A DNA stretch of 64,000 bases from Ramlibacter pallidus (GCF_015070875.1 NZ_JADDIV010000004.1:62001-126000); one strand, 5' to 3'; counted from the stretch's first letter, positions 24,523 through 35,045 are shown. A program made the numbers and translations. The notes: a model not told the origin generated them from the letters alone.

Positions 24523-25326
24523 TCAGGCCGGCAGCGCCAGCAGCGACGCTTCGACGGCCGCGGCCGTCGCCACCGGCTTCTCCATCGGGAAGAGGTGGCT
24601 GCCTTCGAGCATCGTCATGCGCCCGTGCGTGAGCTTCCCGGTGAGCGCGGTGCCCACCTGTTTCATCTCCTCGGACTGCAGCCCGCCGATGAAGGCCGCC
24701 GGGCAACGGAGGGGATGGCGCTGCAACATGCCCGCCAGGTTGTCGGGCAGGGTGTTGTAGATGGTGGTCTCGATGTCGCGGTCGAAGCTCAGCACGCGTT
24801 CGCCGTCCTCGTCGTGCGTGCCGTGCGTGATGTAGTCGGCCAGCACCTGCGGGTCCCAGCGCGCGAACGCCTTCTTGTGCCGGAAGTGCTCCATCGCCGC
24901 CTCCTTCGTGGGCCAGCGGTTCTTGCGCTTGCGGCTCACCGCGCCCGGCGAGATCGACCCGACCAGCTGCGTGTGCTTGGCCGCGCGCAGCGCGTGCGCC
25001 TTCCAGCCCCCGATCAACGGCGAGTCGAGCAGCAGCACGCCGCGGGCGAGGCGCGGATGGCGCGCGGCGCACATCAGGCTGAGGAAGCCGCCGAGCGAAT
25101 GGCCCACCAGGAAGGCCGGCTCTCCTGCCTTGTCGACCTCGCGTGCGGTGAAGTCGTGCAGGTGCTGGACCAGGTGCGGCCAGTTGTTCGTGGCCGGGTA
25201 TGCGTCCTCGTGGCCGTACTTGTCGATGGCGCGCACCAGGAAGCCCCGTGAACGCAGGTTCCGGAACAGCAGGTTGTAGGTGCCGGCGGGAAAGCTGTTG
25301 GCGTGCGAAAAGACGATCAGGGACAC
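24523..25326 (-). CDS. Alpha/beta-hydrolase
   Basis: This is a 267-residue hydrolase. The N-terminus LIVFSHANSFPAGTYNLLFR is the typical first strand with the HA-F oxyanion motif. FLVGHSLGGFLSLMCA carries the nucleophile Ser, and the C-terminal MLEGSHLFPMEKP carries the His. The start is GTG at 25326, overlapping the TAG of the Anbu gene (TAGTG). It is the third gene of the mutS-Anbu-hydrolase operon. The substrate is unknown; the overlap suggests coordinated translation with the protease. Confidence 0.87.
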   Translation of the reverse strand: MSLIVFSHANSFPAGTYNLLFRNLRSRGFLVRAIDKYGHEDAYPATNNWPHLVQHLHDFTAREVDKAGEPAFLVGHSLGGFLSLMCAARHPRLARGVLLLDSPLIGGWKAHALRAAKHTQLVGSISPGAVSRKRKNRWPTKEAAMEHFRHKKAFARWDPQVLADYITHGTHDEDGERVLSFDRDIETTIYNTLPDNLAGMLQRHPLRCPAAFIGGLQSEEMKQVGTALTGKLTHGRMTMLEGSHLFPMEKPVATAAAVEASLLALPA

Positions 25327-26156
25327 TAGATCAGCTTCTCTTCCGGCCGCGTGATCTTCTTCAGCGGCTTGCTGCGGCCGCCCGCGTGCGTGCGCAGCGG
25401 CGTGTCGGTGTGGGATTCGTCCCAGACCGGGTCTTCCAGGCTGTCGAACACCTCGCGCAGCTTCTGGCCCCAGCTCTGGTGCAGCATGCGGTAGTAGGGG
25501 TTCTGCATGTCGATGCAGACCACCTTGTCGGTCTGGAGCCGGTCGGCCTCGTAGACGACCAGGTCCAGCGGCGGGCCCACCGACAGGTTCGACTTCATCG
25601 TCGAATCCATCGACACCAGCGCGCACTTGGCCGCCTCGTCCAGGTCGGTGTCGGGCGTCAGCACGCGGTCCAGCACCGGCTTGCCGTATTTGTACTCGCC
25701 GATCTGGAAGTAGGGCGTTTCGGGCGTCGCCTCGATGAAGTTGCCCGCCGAGTACACCTGGAACAGGCGCATGCCCTCGCCGGCGATCTGGCCGCCGATG
25801 ATCAGGTTGACGTTGAACTCCACCCCGGCGCGCTCCAGCGACTTGGCGTCGCGCTCGTACACGTGCCGCACGGCCTGGCCCAGCACCCGCACCGCGTCGA
25901 ACATGCTCCTGGCGTTCCAGATCGTGATGGGCTGGTCGGAATCCTGCTCCTTCAGCTGCTCCACCTGCAGGAGCTCGCGCACCGACTGCGAGATGCTCAG
26001 GTTGCCTGCGGTCAGCAGCACCATGAAGCGGTCGCCCGGCTTCTCGTAGATGATCATCTTGCGGAAGGTGCTGATGTTGTCCACGCCTGCGTTGGTGCGC
26101 GAGTCGGAGAGGAACACGAGCCCCGCATTGAGCTTGATGCCGACGCAATAGGTCAT
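25326..26156 (-). CDS. Anbu-type proteasome-like peptidase (COG3484)
   Basis: This is a 276-residue Ntn-hydrolase of the ancestral beta-subunit (Anbu) family. The start [24 protein letters not shown] would expose Thr2 as nucleophile after Met removal, and Asp18 and Lys33-region (FRKMIIYE) fit the proteasome beta active site. Later blocks [24 protein letters not shown] and [22 protein letters not shown] are typical. Anbu forms open ring assemblies in other bacteria; its peptidase role is debated. Here it overlaps mutS by four bases upstream and the hydrolase downstream. The ATP-grasp, alpha-E and transglutaminase genes that accompany Anbu in many genomes are absent from this window. Confidence 0.92.
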   Translation of the reverse strand: MTYCVGIKLNAGLVFLSDSRTNAGVDNISTFRKMIIYEKPGDRFMVLLTAGNLSISQSVRELLQVEQLKEQDSDQPITIWNARSMFDAVRVLGQAVRHVYERDAKSLERAGVEFNVNLIIGGQIAGEGMRLFQVYSAGNFIEATPETPYFQIGEYKYGKPVLDRVLTPDTDLDEAAKCALVSMDSTMKSNLSVGPPLDLVVYEADRLQTDKVVCIDMQNPYYRMLHQSWGQKLREVFDSLEDPVWDESHTDTPLRTHAGGRSKPLKKITRPEEKLI

Positions 26157-28756
26157 GACTGGATCATTTTCTTGAGGGTGTAGAGCGCGTCGAGCGCGTC
26201 GCGCGGCGTCAGGGCGTCCGGGTCGAGGGCGGCGAGCGTCGCTTCCAGCTTGCTCGGCGCGCGGGCCTCCGCGGCGGGCGGTGGTGCGAACAAGTCTACC
26301 TGCTCGCGGCTCTGCTCCTGGTGCTTCTCCAGCGCGGCCAGCGCATGCCGTGCGTGGTTCACCACGCCGGTGGGCATTCCGGCCAGCTTCGCCACCTGGA
26401 TGCCGTAGCTGCGGCTCGCCGGGCCCGGCTGGATCTCGTGCAGGAAGACGATGTCGGCGCCGGACTCGGTGGCACCCACGTGCACGTTCACGGCGCAGTG
26501 GTGCTTGGCGGGGAATTCCGTCAGTTCGAAGTAGTGGGTGGCGAACAGCGTGAACGCTTGGGTCTTGTCGTGCAGGTGCGCAGCGATGCCGGACGCGAGC
26601 GCGAGGCCGTCGAAGGTGGAGGTGCCGCGGCCGATCTCGTCCATCAGCACCAGGCTCTGCGCGGTGGCCGCATGCAGGATCTGCGCTGCTTCCGTCATCT
26701 CCAGCATGAAGGTGGATTGCGCGTTCGCCAGGTCGTCGGCGGCGCCGATGCGCGTGTGGATCGCGTCCATCGGGCCGAGCCGGCAGGCCTGCGCCGGCAC
26801 GTACGAGCCCATCGCCGCCAGCAGGCAGACCAGCGCCACCTGCCGCATGTAGGTCGACTTGCCGCCCATGTTCGGGCCGGTGATCACCTGCATGCGCTGC
26901 TTCGGGCCCAGCCGCGTGTCGTTCGGGATGAAGGCGCCGCCGTGCGTCTCCGCCAGCCGCGACTCCACGACGGGGTGGCGACCCTGCGTGATCTCGATGC
27001 CGGGCTCGCGGATGAACTGCGGCCGACACCAGTTCAGGTTCAGCGAGCGTTCGGCGAGCGCGCACAGGGCGTCGACGCTTGCGAGTGCGCGGGCCAGCCG
27101 CGTGAGCGCCGGCACGTGGTCCTGCAAGGCATCGAGCAGGTGCTCGTAGAGCCACTTCTCGCGCGCCAGCGCGCGCTCCTGCGCCGACAGCGCCTTGTCC
27201 TCGAAGGCCTTGAGTTCCGGCGTGATGAAGCGCTCGGCATTCTTCAGCGTCTGGCGGCGGCGGTAGTCCGCCGGCACCTTGTCCAGCTGGCCCTGCGACA
27301 CTTCGATGTAGAAACCGTGCACCCGGTTGAACTGCACGCGCAGGTTGCCGATGCCGCTGCGCGCGCGTTCGCGGCCTTCCAGCTCCAGCAGGAAGCCGTC
27401 GCAGTTGTCCTGGATCGCGCGCAGTTCGTCCAGCTCCGGATCGTGGCCGGGGGCGATCACGCCGCCGTCGCGCACCAGCGCCGAAGGGTCTTCCTTGAGC
27501 GTCGCGGCCAGCCGCTCCGCGCATCCGGCCGGCGGTTGCAGGTCGGACGCGGCGTTCGACAGCAGTCCCGGCAGCCCTTGCAGCAGCGCGGCCAGCTGGC
27601 GCGACTTGCCCAGGGCCAGGGCCAGGCCGACCAGCTCGCGGGGGCGCACCTGGCGCAGCGCGATGCGTGCCGTGATGCGTTCCACGTCGCTCACGCCCTT
27701 GAGTTCGCCGCGCAGCTTCTGCCACAGGCCTTCGCGCAGTCCGGTGATCGCATCCAGCCGCAGGTTGGCGACGGTGCGGTCGCGCATCGGTTCCAGCAGC
27801 CAGGACTTGAGCATGCGGCTGCCCATGCCGGTCATGCACGTGTCCAGCAGGGAGAAGAGGGTGGGGCTGTCCTCGCCGCGCAGCGTCTGCACCAGTTCCA
27901 GGTTGCGCCGCGTGGCTGGAGGCAATTCGATGCGTTCGCCGTCGCGCACCACCAGCAGCTGCTGCACGTGCGACAGCGCGCGGCCTTGCGTGTGTTCGGC
28001 ATAGGCGAGCAGCGCGCCGGCGGCGGCATGCGCGTGCGCGAGTTCCTCCGCGCCCCAGGACGAAAGGCTCGCGGCCTTCAGCTGTTCCAGCAGCTTGCGC
28101 TGGCCGAGGCCGGACTCGAACTGCCACTCGGGCCGGGCCGTGACCGGGATCGACGCGCGGGCCGCCTGCAGCCGCTGCGCGAACGCCGGCGTGACGTCCG
28201 CCGAATGCAGCAGTTCGCTGGGGCCGACGCGGGCGATCCAGTCGGCCAGGGCGTCGGCGTCGCATTCCGCCAGGTGCAGCGCGCCCTGGGTGACGCTCAG
28301 CCACGCCAGGCCGACCTGGTGCTTCGCGCCCTGGTGCACCGCCAGCAGCAAGGCCTCGGATTTCTCGGTGAGCAGCTCGGTGTCGGTCAATGTTCCCGGC
28401 GTGACGACGCGGACCACCTTGCGTTCGACCGGGCCCTTGCTCGCGCCGACCTCGCCGACCTGCTCGCAGATCGCCACGGACTCGCCGCTGCGGATCAGGC
28501 GGGCCAGGTAGCCCTCCACCGAATGGAAAGGCACGCCGGCCATGACCACGGGCTCGCCGGCGGACGTGCCGCGGCGCGTGAGGGTGATGTCCAGCAGCCG
28601 CGCGGCCTTCTCCGCGTCGTCGTAGAACAGCTCGTAGAAATCGCCCATGCGGTAGAACACGAGCGTGGACGGATGCTCAGCCTTGATGGCCAGGTACTGG
28701 GCCATCATCGGCGTGTGCTTGCTCAGGTCGGGCGTCTGGGCGGGGTTCTGGCTCAT
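26153..28756 (-). CDS. mutS: DNA mismatch repair protein MutS
   Basis: This 867-residue mismatch-recognition ATPase has the mismatch-reading motif GDFYELF (Phe40, Glu42) in domain I. Clamp and lever domains lie in the middle. The ATPase has Walker [10 protein letters not shown] (about 627-634), [15 protein letters not shown] and Walker [18 protein letters not shown], and a His loop FATHYFEL. The C-terminal dimer region ends YTLKKMIQS. Length and order match E. coli MutS (853). The ribosome site is weak. It is the first gene of an operon with Anbu and a hydrolase, which overlap head to tail. Confidence 0.97.
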   Translation of the reverse strand: MSQNPAQTPDLSKHTPMMAQYLAIKAEHPSTLVFYRMGDFYELFYDDAEKAARLLDITLTRRGTSAGEPVVMAGVPFHSVEGYLARLIRSGESVAICEQVGEVGASKGPVERKVVRVVTPGTLTDTELLTEKSEALLLAVHQGAKHQVGLAWLSVTQGALHLAECDADALADWIARVGPSELLHSADVTPAFAQRLQAARASIPVTARPEWQFESGLGQRKLLEQLKAASLSSWGAEELAHAHAAAGALLAYAEHTQGRALSHVQQLLVVRDGERIELPPATRRNLELVQTLRGEDSPTLFSLLDTCMTGMGSRMLKSWLLEPMRDRTVANLRLDAITGLREGLWQKLRGELKGVSDVERITARIALRQVRPRELVGLALALGKSRQLAALLQGLPGLLSNAASDLQPPAGCAERLAATLKEDPSALVRDGGVIAPGHDPELDELRAIQDNCDGFLLELEGRERARSGIGNLRVQFNRVHGFYIEVSQGQLDKVPADYRRRQTLKNAERFITPELKAFEDKALSAQERALAREKWLYEHLLDALQDHVPALTRLARALASVDALCALAERSLNLNWCRPQFIREPGIEITQGRHPVVESRLAETHGGAFIPNDTRLGPKQRMQVITGPNMGGKSTYMRQVALVCLLAAMGSYVPAQACRLGPMDAIHTRIGAADDLANAQSTFMLEMTEAAQILHAATAQSLVLMDEIGRGTSTFDGLALASGIAAHLHDKTQAFTLFATHYFELTEFPAKHHCAVNVHVGATESGADIVFLHEIQPGPASRSYGIQVAKLAGMPTGVVNHARHALAALEKHQEQSREQVDLFAPPPAAEARAPSKLEATLAALDPDALTPRDALDALYTLKKMIQS

Positions 28757-28796
28757 TCCGGGGGGATTATCCCCGCCGGGCCTCGCGGGCCCTGCG

Positions 28797-29537
28797 TCAG
28801 GCGTGCGCGCGGACGCCCCAGGCGCTCAGAAGTCCCAGCCCGCTCAGCGCCAACGCCACACAGGCGCCGCTCGGCCAGTCCAGCGCCCACGACAGCCCCA
28901 GTCCCGCCAGGCAGGCCACGACCGCCAGGCCAATGGAGCGCGCCAGTGGCCAGCCGCGGCGCGTCCACAGCGCCGGCCCGATCAGCAACGCGAACACCAG
29001 GTACAGGCCCAGCGCCTGCACGACCACGCTGAGGGCCAGCGCGAACAGCGGATAGAAGACGGCATCGCGCTGCAGCAGTCCGCGCCGCAGCACGAGCAGG
29101 GCGACCATCACCGCGGCGCCGATCGCCAGCAGCAGCACCGACGACCAGGGCGCCCACAGGACGTCCGCGGCGAGCAGCGCGGTGAGCCGTTCGCGTCCGT
29201 GCGGATCGAAGGCGACGGCGACCACCGAGGCGCTGGCCGCCATCACGTAGACGAGGCCGATCAGCGCTTCCCGCTGCTGCGGCCACTGGCGCGCGAGCCA
29301 CCACACCAGCCCGCCTCCCGCCAGCGCCGAGACGGCCGCCGCGGCCATCGCGTGGGCCGGCTGCGCATCGTGCAGCAGCATGCCCGCGCCGAGCACGCCG
29401 CAGGCCGCCACCTGCGCCACGGCGAGGTCGATGAAGACCACGCCGCGGGCGAGCACCTGCGCGCCCAGCGGCACCAGCAGCAGGCAGGCCGCCAGCAGGG
29501 CGGCGGTGGGCGCGGCGAGCCAGGCGAAGTCGGACAC
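28797..29537 (-). CDS. znuB: Metal (zinc-type) ABC transporter permease
   Basis: This is a 246-residue inner-membrane permease of the ABC-3 family (ZnuB/TroC). It has seven to eight TM helices. Conserved features are [22 protein letters not shown] near the N-terminus, and [19 protein letters not shown] late in the protein, where the family has the LLVSALLIIPAATA-like helix. It follows the binding-protein gene by four bases. No ABC ATPase gene occurs in this cluster. The gene symbol is assigned by role; the metal is inferred to be zinc. Confidence 0.85.
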   Translation of the reverse strand: MSDFAWLAAPTAALLAACLLLVPLGAQVLARGVVFIDLAVAQVAACGVLGAGMLLHDAQPAHAMAAAAVSALAGGGLVWWLARQWPQQREALIGLVYVMAASASVVAVAFDPHGRERLTALLAADVLWAPWSSVLLLAIGAAVMVALLVLRRGLLQRDAVFYPLFALALSVVVQALGLYLVFALLIGPALWTRRGWPLARSIGLAVVACLAGLGLSWALDWPSGACVALALSGLGLLSAWGVRAHA

Positions 29538-29541
29538 GGCG

Positions 29542-30468
29542 TCAGCGGCCGGCCAGCAGGCGGTCCAGCAGGTGGTCGTAGAGGCCGGCGAGCGTCTCCG
29601 CCGGCGCCTCCTCGGTGACGGTGGACGGCAGCTGCAGCACCGTCACGCCGGCCCCGAGCTGCTGCGCCAGCCATTGCGCGCCGCGCGGGTCCTGGTACGC
29701 CGAGACGACCACCGCGCGCGGCGGTGCGCTGCGCACCTGCTCCAGCACTTTCTGCAGGTGGCCGGGCGTCGGCGGTACGCCGGGCTTGGGTTCGAGGTCG
29801 GCGACCTGCTCCATGCCCACCCAGCGCCAGAGGTACGCGAAGGTGCTGTGCTGCGCCACCACGCGCGTGCCGCGCAGCGGTGCGGCGCGCCGTTCCCATT
29901 GCGCGATGCGTCCCTGCCAGTCGGCCTGGAAGGCCGCCAGGCGCGAGCGGTAGCCGGCGGCCCCCGACGGGTCCACCTGCTCCAGCCGCTGGGCGATGGC
30001 GGCCGCCATGTCGGCCATGCGCCGCGGGTCGAGCTGCACGTGCGGGTTGCCCGCCGCATGGACGTCGCCGTCGAAGACCCCGCCCGCCGGGCGCGGGTCG
30101 ATCAGCTTCACGTGGTCGGCCGCATACACCATGCCGGGCGCGCCGTCCTGGACCTTCGGGTTGCCGGCGCGCTGCTGCAGCATCGGCAGCCAGCCGGCTT
30201 CCAGGGCCGCGCCGGTGCACACGGCGAGGTCGGCCTTGCGCAGTTGCGCGATGAGGCTGGGACGGGCCTCGATGTGGTGCGGGTCCTGTCGCGCGTGCGT
30301 GGCGCTGCGCACGTCGGCCGACGGCGCGAGCTGCCGCACCAGCGCGGCCCATTCGGGCTCGCAGGTGAAGACGGTGAGGGCCTGCGCGGCACCGGCGCCC
30401 CAGAGGGCGAAGGCGGCCAGGGCGGTGCGGAGCACGCGTGCGCCGCGTTCAGAAGGAGTGGGATGCAT
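29542..30468 (-). CDS. znuA: Metal (zinc-type) ABC transporter substrate-binding protein
   Basis: This is a 308-residue periplasmic cluster A-I binding protein. The signal peptide ends near AAQALTVF. Metal-ligand positions are visible in DPHHIEARPS, in AAGNPHVQLDPRRM (NPHxxLDP motif), in VAQHSTFAYLWRW, and in the VVVSAYQDPRG block. The usual acidic/His loop is absent; instead a His-rich loop occurs in the outer-membrane protein upstream. Its start overlaps the end of that gene by 20 bases, so the two are co-transcribed. Zn is most likely, Mn less so. Confidence 0.88.
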   Translation of the reverse strand: MHPTPSERGARVLRTALAAFALWGAGAAQALTVFTCEPEWAALVRQLAPSADVRSATHARQDPHHIEARPSLIAQLRKADLAVCTGAALEAGWLPMLQQRAGNPKVQDGAPGMVYAADHVKLIDPRPAGGVFDGDVHAAGNPHVQLDPRRMADMAAAIAQRLEQVDPSGAAGYRSRLAAFQADWQGRIAQWERRAAPLRGTRVVAQHSTFAYLWRWVGMEQVADLEPKPGVPPTPGHLQKVLEQVRSAPPRAVVVSAYQDPRGAQWLAQQLGAGVTVLQLPSTVTEEAPAETLAGLYDHLLDRLLAGR

Positions 30469-31633
30469 GGGCGCCGAAATTGAGGATGTACTGGAGTTGC
30501 ACCGCGTGCGTCGCGGCCTCGAAGCCGCCGCGATCGCGCTGGTGGGTGAACTGCACGCGCACGGTCTGGCGGTGCGAAGGCTTGTAGGCCAGCATCAGCG
30601 CGGTCTCGCGCAGTCGGCCATCGTCGAAGTGGTCCTCGTGCGGCTGGCGCACGCGCAGCAGGTCGTGCCGCACCCCCACCTCCCACTCCGGCGCGAAGCG
30701 CCAGACGGCACTGAGGTAGGTGGCGTGATGCTGGTCGGAGCTGGTGGCGAAGCGGTTCAGGCGCGTCACGCGCGCGTGCTCCAGGCTCACGCGCACCTGC
30801 TGCCGGCGGTTGTTGCCCTCCGGCGCCCATTTCCACGCCAGCTCCGCCAGCCACATCCGGCGGCCGCTGAAGGCGGCGCCGTGGGCGTGCGCATGCTCTT
30901 CGTGCTCCGCCCCGTGCTCTTCGTGTTCTTCTTCCTCTTCGCCTTCCTCGTGCGCTTCCACCGCGGCTTCGCGGCGGTTGTGCAGCAGGGAGAGTCCCGC
31001 CTGCCAGCTCTGGCTGCGGCCCAGGTCCCCGCCGATGCGGCTGGAGAGCACGACGGCGCCCGGACGGCGGGACGACGCGGCCTCGCGCACCAGCTGCTTG
31101 CCGCGGAACACCTCCAGGCCCAGGCGCAGGTAGAAGTCGGTGGGCGCCGTCCAGTTCACGCGCAGGCCGTCGTCGAACCAGTGGTTGCCCAGGAAGGCGC
31201 GGTATAGCAAGGGGCGCTGGATGAAGTCGTCGCTGTGCGGATGCTGTTCGTTGAGGTAGCCGATCTGCGAAGAGAAACGGCCGGCGCGCAGTTGCAGTCC
31301 GGCCGGCAGGGTGCGCGTCTGGATCCACGCCTCCTCCAGCTCGACCTCGAGCTTGCGCTCGTCGGTGTGGGCGGCGGCGGTGCCCTGCGCCTCGAGGTGC
31401 GTGCCCAGCGGGCCGCGCACGCTGACGTCGCTGTGGCCAAGGCCGAGGCCCTTGTCACGGCTGCCGAGCGCCAGTTCGCGCGAACTGGCGGAGAGGTCGA
31501 GCACGGCGCCCGCCTGCCAGCCGGTGGCGGCGGGTTGCGCGAAGGCCGCGGTGGCGGCCGAGGAAAGGAAAACGGTGCACGCGGCGCGGCGGATGGCCGT
31601 CGCCATGCACGGAAGGACCCGGAAGGTCTGCAT
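30449..31633 (-). CDS. Outer-membrane beta-barrel with His/Glu-rich loop, zinc-cluster porin
   Basis: This is a 394-residue exported protein. The signal peptide ends near AAFAQPA, and alternating amphipathic strands run through to a terminal Phe (HASHSF), the usual signature of an outer-membrane barrel. No TonB box or plug domain is evident, so it is more porin-like than a TonB receptor. Residues about 225-252 form a loop of His and Glu (HEEHGAEHEEHAHAHGA), a likely metal-binding site at the surface or vestibule. Position directly before znuA suggests metal passage across the outer membrane; that role is inferred. Confidence 0.75.
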   Translation of the reverse strand: MQTFRVLPCMATAIRRAACTVFLSSAATAAFAQPAATGWQAGAVLDLSASSRELALGSRDKGLGLGHSDVSVRGPLGTHLEAQGTAAAHTDERKLEVELEEAWIQTRTLPAGLQLRAGRFSSQIGYLNEQHPHSDDFIQRPLLYRAFLGNHWFDDGLRVNWTAPTDFYLRLGLEVFRGKQLVREAASSRRPGAVVLSSRIGGDLGRSQSWQAGLSLLHNRREAAVEAHEEGEEEEEHEEHGAEHEEHAHAHGAAFSGRRMWLAELAWKWAPEGNNRRQQVRVSLEHARVTRLNRFATSSDQHHATYLSAVWRFAPEWEVGVRHDLLRVRQPHEDHFDDGRLRETALMLAYKPSHRQTVRVQFTHQRDRGGFEAATHAVQLQYILNFGAHASHSF

Positions 31634-31698
31634 GAGGAAACTCGCTGAAAGGGGACGGAGGTCCTGCCCGCGGCGGCGGGACAGGGGCCGGGAACGGG

Positions 31699-32088
31699 TC
31701 AGCGAGAGGCGGGCGGGCCGCGGGCGTCGAAAAGCGCGGCCCAGCGGGCGACGAACTCCGCGTGCGTGAGGACGATGAAGGTCGCCGGGACGAGCGCCGG
31801 CAGCGCGACCAGCGGCGCCGGGGCGCAGCCGGGCTGCCCCAGGACGTCGAACAGCCGGCAGTCGGAAGTGTCGGCGTGGGTGCTGAAGAGGTCCTGCACG
31901 GCGGCGGCGGCGCTGCTTTCGGCGGCTACCGCCGTGAGCAGGGGCGAGCCGTGGCGCCAGCCCTCCGTCGCCGAGCCGTGCAGGCTGCGGTGCACCCAGC
32001 CGAGCGTCTGCGCCAGCACCAGCACGAGCAGCAGCATGGCGACGGCGATGCGGCGCGGGGTGCTGGGCGGGGCGGACAGGGCAGGCAT
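31699..32088 (-). CDS. Hypothetical membrane-anchored protein of the zinc cluster
   Basis: This is a 129-residue protein with one N-terminal hydrophobic helix (IAVAMLLLVLVLAQTLGWVHR), a following HRSLHG, and later CRLFDVLGQPGC, DTSDC and a second hydrophobic stretch (ALVPATFIVL). It resembles DUF2946-like small proteins that accompany metal-transport genes, with His and Cys as possible ligands, but the match is loose. It lies 65 bp upstream of the outer-membrane protein gene on the same strand, probably the first gene of the cluster. Confidence 0.55.
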   Translation of the reverse strand: MPALSAPPSTPRRIAVAMLLLVLVLAQTLGWVHRSLHGSATEGWRHGSPLLTAVAAESSAAAAVQDLFSTHADTSDCRLFDVLGQPGCAPAPLVALPALVPATFIVLTHAEFVARWAALFDARGPPASR

Positions 32089-32151
32089 GTTCGGACTCGG
32101 GGCACGAAGCTTAGCAGGCCTCGCGTGCCGCGGAGCGTTCGCGGACGTCGG

Positions 32152-33216
32152 CTACGCGGGTTCGGCCGCCGCCGCCGGGGCCGGGGCCCGGACCACCGGC
32201 AGGCTCTGCGGGTGCTCGCGCGCGAGGAACGCGAGGACGCCCTCGCGCACCTTGCAGCGCAGGTCGAACGCCTTGCCCGAGTTGTTCGCCGACACCAGGA
32301 CGCGCACCTGCATGGCCCGCTCGCTGGCGTCCGTCACCTGCACGTTGAACACGCGACCGTCCCATTCCGGCGCGGCCTCGACGATGCGCTTCGCTTCCGC
32401 ACGGATCGCGTCGAGTGGCGCGGTGTAGTCCAGGTAGAGAAACACGGTGCCCAGCAGGTTCGAGCCGGTGCGCGTCCAGTTCTCGAACGGGTTCTCGATG
32501 AACCACTGCAGCGGGATGATCAGCCGGCGCTCGTCCCAGATCTTCAGCACGACGTAGGTGCCGGTGATCTCCTCGACCCGGCCCCACTCGCCCTGAACGA
32601 TCAGCACGTCGTCGATGCGGATCGGTTGCGAGAGCGCGATCTGCAGGCCGGAGATCAGGTTGCTGAACACCGGCCGCGCCGCCAGGCCGGCGATGATGCC
32701 CAGCAAGCCCGCGGACGCCAGCAGGCTGGCGCCCAGCTGGCGCATGCCCGGGAAGGTCATGAGCACCATCGCCGCGCCGCCGATCAGGACCAGCGTCTGC
32801 GCGCTGCGCGAGAGTACGCGGGTCTGCGTCTCCACCCGCCGCGCGTGCAGGTTGTCCTCGACGTTCGAGGGGTGGCGCGCGATCAGGCCGTCGGCGATGC
32901 CGCCGATCAGCCCCATGAGGAAGGCGGTGAGCGCGATGATCAGGAGCACGCCGTTGACGTGCCGCACCGCGCCGATGGAATCCAGCGTGTCCGGCGCCGC
33001 GGCCCACACCAGCTGCATCGCGAGCAGCGGCGCGGCGAAGCCCGCGGCGCGCTGGGTGCGCTCCAGCATCGCACTGAGCACCTGCGCGTGCTCGCGGACC
33101 AGCACGCGGCGCAGCACGGCGCGTGCCGCGTGGTGGAGGGCGAGGGCGACGAGCGCTGCCGCGAGCGCCGCCAGCAGGGCGGCCATCCACGGATGGCCCT
33201 GGAGCAGGGGCAGCAT
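32152..33216 (-). CDS. MscS-family mechanosensitive ion channel
   Basis: This is a 354-residue channel protein. Four TM segments lie in the first 190 residues; the pore helix is the Gly/Ala-rich LLASAGLLGIIAGLAARPVFSNLISG. The MscS beta domain follows (ISQPIRIDDVLIVQGEWGRVEEITGTYVVLK-like region, about 195-240) with PLQWFIENPFENWTR. The C-terminal domain is short and Ala/Pro-rich at the end. It would release solutes on osmotic downshock. It ends 10 bp after suhB on the same strand, so it is probably co-transcribed with it. Confidence 0.93.
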   Translation of the reverse strand: MLPLLQGHPWMAALLAALAAALVALALHHAARAVLRRVLVREHAQVLSAMLERTQRAAGFAAPLLAMQLVWAAAPDTLDSIGAVRHVNGVLLIIALTAFLMGLIGGIADGLIARHPSNVEDNLHARRVETQTRVLSRSAQTLVLIGGAAMVLMTFPGMRQLGASLLASAGLLGIIAGLAARPVFSNLISGLQIALSQPIRIDDVLIVQGEWGRVEEITGTYVVLKIWDERRLIIPLQWFIENPFENWTRTGSNLLGTVFLYLDYTAPLDAIRAEAKRIVEAAPEWDGRVFNVQVTDASERAMQVRVLVSANNSGKAFDLRCKVREGVLAFLAREHPQSLPVVRAPAPAAAAEPA

Positions 33217-33226
33217 GCGCGCGGGG

Positions 33227-34138
33227 TCAGTCGTCCGAAACGGGCCCGTCGTCGATCTGCGTGCCCGGCTGCAGGGAGGGCTCGACCAGGTTCGGCGTGT
33301 TCTGCCGCAGGTCGGCCTTCTCGCCGGCGCTGGCGAACTTGCTGTACTTGCCGAGGATCGCGACCAGCTGGCCGTAGACCTTCGGGTTGCCGGCCACGCA
33401 CTCGCGCTGTTCCAGGAAGTCGGCTTCGCCGGTGAAGTTGCCGATCAGGCCGCCGGCTTCGGTCACCAGCAGCGAGCCCGCGGCGACGTCCCACGGCGAC
33501 AGGCCGGTTTCGAAGAAACCTTCGGTGTAGCCGGCGGCGACGTAGGCGAGATCAAGGGCCGCGGCACCGGGCCGGCGCAGGCCGGCCGTGCGCTTCATGA
33601 CGTCCGACATCATGCGCAGGTAGATGTTGAAGTTGTCGCCCGGGCGGAAGGGGAAGCCGGTGGAGACCAGCGACTCCTTCAGCTGCGTGCGCTTGCTCAC
33701 ACGCAGGCGGCGGTCGTTCAGGTACGCGCCGCGGCCGCGGGTGGCGGTGAAGAGGTCGTTGCGGGTGGGGTCGTAGATCACCGCCTGCTCCACGCGGCCG
33801 CGCACCAGCAGCGCGATGCTGACGCAGTAGACCGGGAAGCCGTGGATGAAGTTGGTGGTGCCGTCCAGAGGGTCGATCACCCACACGTGGTCGGAGCTGG
33901 CCTTGCCGTGCTCGCGGCCGGACTCCTCGGCCCAGATGCCGTGGTCGGGATAGGCGGTCAGCAGCGTCTCGATGATCGCGTTCTCGGCCGCGTGGTCGAT
34001 CTCGGTCACGAAGTCGTTGGTCTGCTTCTGCGAGATGCGGACCGCCTCGACGTCGAGGGCGGCGCGGTTGATGATCGCGCCGGCGGCGCGGGCGGCCTTG
34101 ACGGCCACGTTGAGCATGGGGTGCTGGTTGGACGACAT
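33227..34138 (-). CDS. suhB: Inositol-1-monophosphatase
   Basis: This is a 303-residue Mg-dependent phosphatase (296 if the Met at 34117 is used). Motifs: [22 protein letters not shown] (metal Glu), [20 protein letters not shown] (metal Asp pair), and [15 protein letters not shown] near the C-terminus. SuhB also acts in rRNA transcription antitermination in E. coli. Its divergent neighbour is trmJ, the same pairing as in E. coli. No strong Shine-Dalgarno is visible before either start. Confidence 0.95.
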   Translation of the reverse strand: MSSNQHPMLNVAVKAARAAGAIINRAALDVEAVRISQKQTNDFVTEIDHAAENAIIETLLTAYPDHGIWAEESGREHGKASSDHVWVIDPLDGTTNFIHGFPVYCVSIALLVRGRVEQAVIYDPTRNDLFTATRGRGAYLNDRRLRVSKRTQLKESLVSTGFPFRPGDNFNIYLRMMSDVMKRTAGLRRPGAAALDLAYVAAGYTEGFFETGLSPWDVAAGSLLVTEAGGLIGNFTGEADFLEQRECVAGNPKVYGQLVAILGKYSKFASAGEKADLRQNTPNLVEPSLQPGTQIDDGPVSDD

Positions 34139-34294
34139 GGGTTGTGCGAAGAGCCTCGCCGGGTGCGGCGGAAGACAGGCCGCCGATGCGGACTGCCACG
34201 TTGGCCCCATTTTAGCGGCGGGGGTGTCGGCCGCGCGCGGCGAGGGACTCCCGGGCGCGTCCTACGTCCAACCACGTACCCGACAATCGGTGCC

Positions 34295-35017
34295 ATGGCC
34301 ACCCGCTTCGTCCTGATCCAACCCAGCCACGCCGGCAACGTCGGTGCGGCCGCGCGCGCCCTGAAGGTGATGGGGTTCGACGATCTCGTGCTGGTGCAGC
34401 CGCGCTGGGACGACGTGCTGGAGCGCGACGAGACCGTCGAACGCGCCAGCGGCGCCGTCGACGTGCTGCGCAAGGCCCGCGCCGTCGACACCCTGGAAGA
34501 GGCGCTGGACGGCATGACGCATGTCTGCGCCACCGTGATGACCCCGCGCGACTTCGGTCCGCCGACGTACACGCCGCGCGAGCACCTGGGGCCGGTCGCG
34601 GCGCAGGGCCACGGCGTCGCCTTCCTGTTCGGGTCCGAGCGCTATGGCATGCGCAACGAGGACGTGTACCGCTGCCATGCGGCGCTGCGCATCCCGGTGT
34701 CCCCGGACTACGGTTCGCTGAACCTGGCCGCGGCGATCCAGGTGATCGCTTACGAATGGCGCATCGCGCTGGGCGGCTTCGGGGCGCCGTCCGTCGCCGC
34801 TGCGCCGGTCGCCGACGCGGCCGCCGTGGCGGGGATGCTGCGGCACTGGGAGGAGGCGCTGGTCGCGATCGGCTTCCTGGACCCCGCGGCCCCCAAGAAG
34901 CTGATGCCGCGCCTGAACCAGATGTTCAACCGGGCGCAACCGACCACCGAGGAAATCCACATCCTGCGCGGTGTTGCCAAGGCCATGGCCGAAGCAGCGA
35001 AAAAGGCAAAGCCTTAG
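34295..35017 (+). CDS. trmJ: tRNA (cytidine/uridine-2'-O)-methyltransferase
   Basis: This 240-residue SPOUT methyltransferase modifies position 32 of certain tRNAs. The start [23 protein letters not shown] is the conserved first block. [25 protein letters not shown] and [19 protein letters not shown] form the knotted SAM-binding site. The C-terminal helical extension is complete. It lies divergent to suhB and 28 bp upstream of cysE on the same strand. Confidence 0.95.
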   Translation: MATRFVLIQPSHAGNVGAAARALKVMGFDDLVLVQPRWDDVLERDETVERASGAVDVLRKARAVDTLEEALDGMTHVCATVMTPRDFGPPTYTPREHLGPVAAQGHGVAFLFGSERYGMRNEDVYRCHAALRIPVSPDYGSLNLAAAIQVIAYEWRIALGGFGAPSVAAAPVADAAAVAGMLRHWEEALVAIGFLDPAAPKKLMPRLNQMFNRAQPTTEEIHILRGVAKAMAEAAKKAKP

Positions 35018-35045
35018 ACTCCTCCGGACAGAAGCAAAGAACCTC

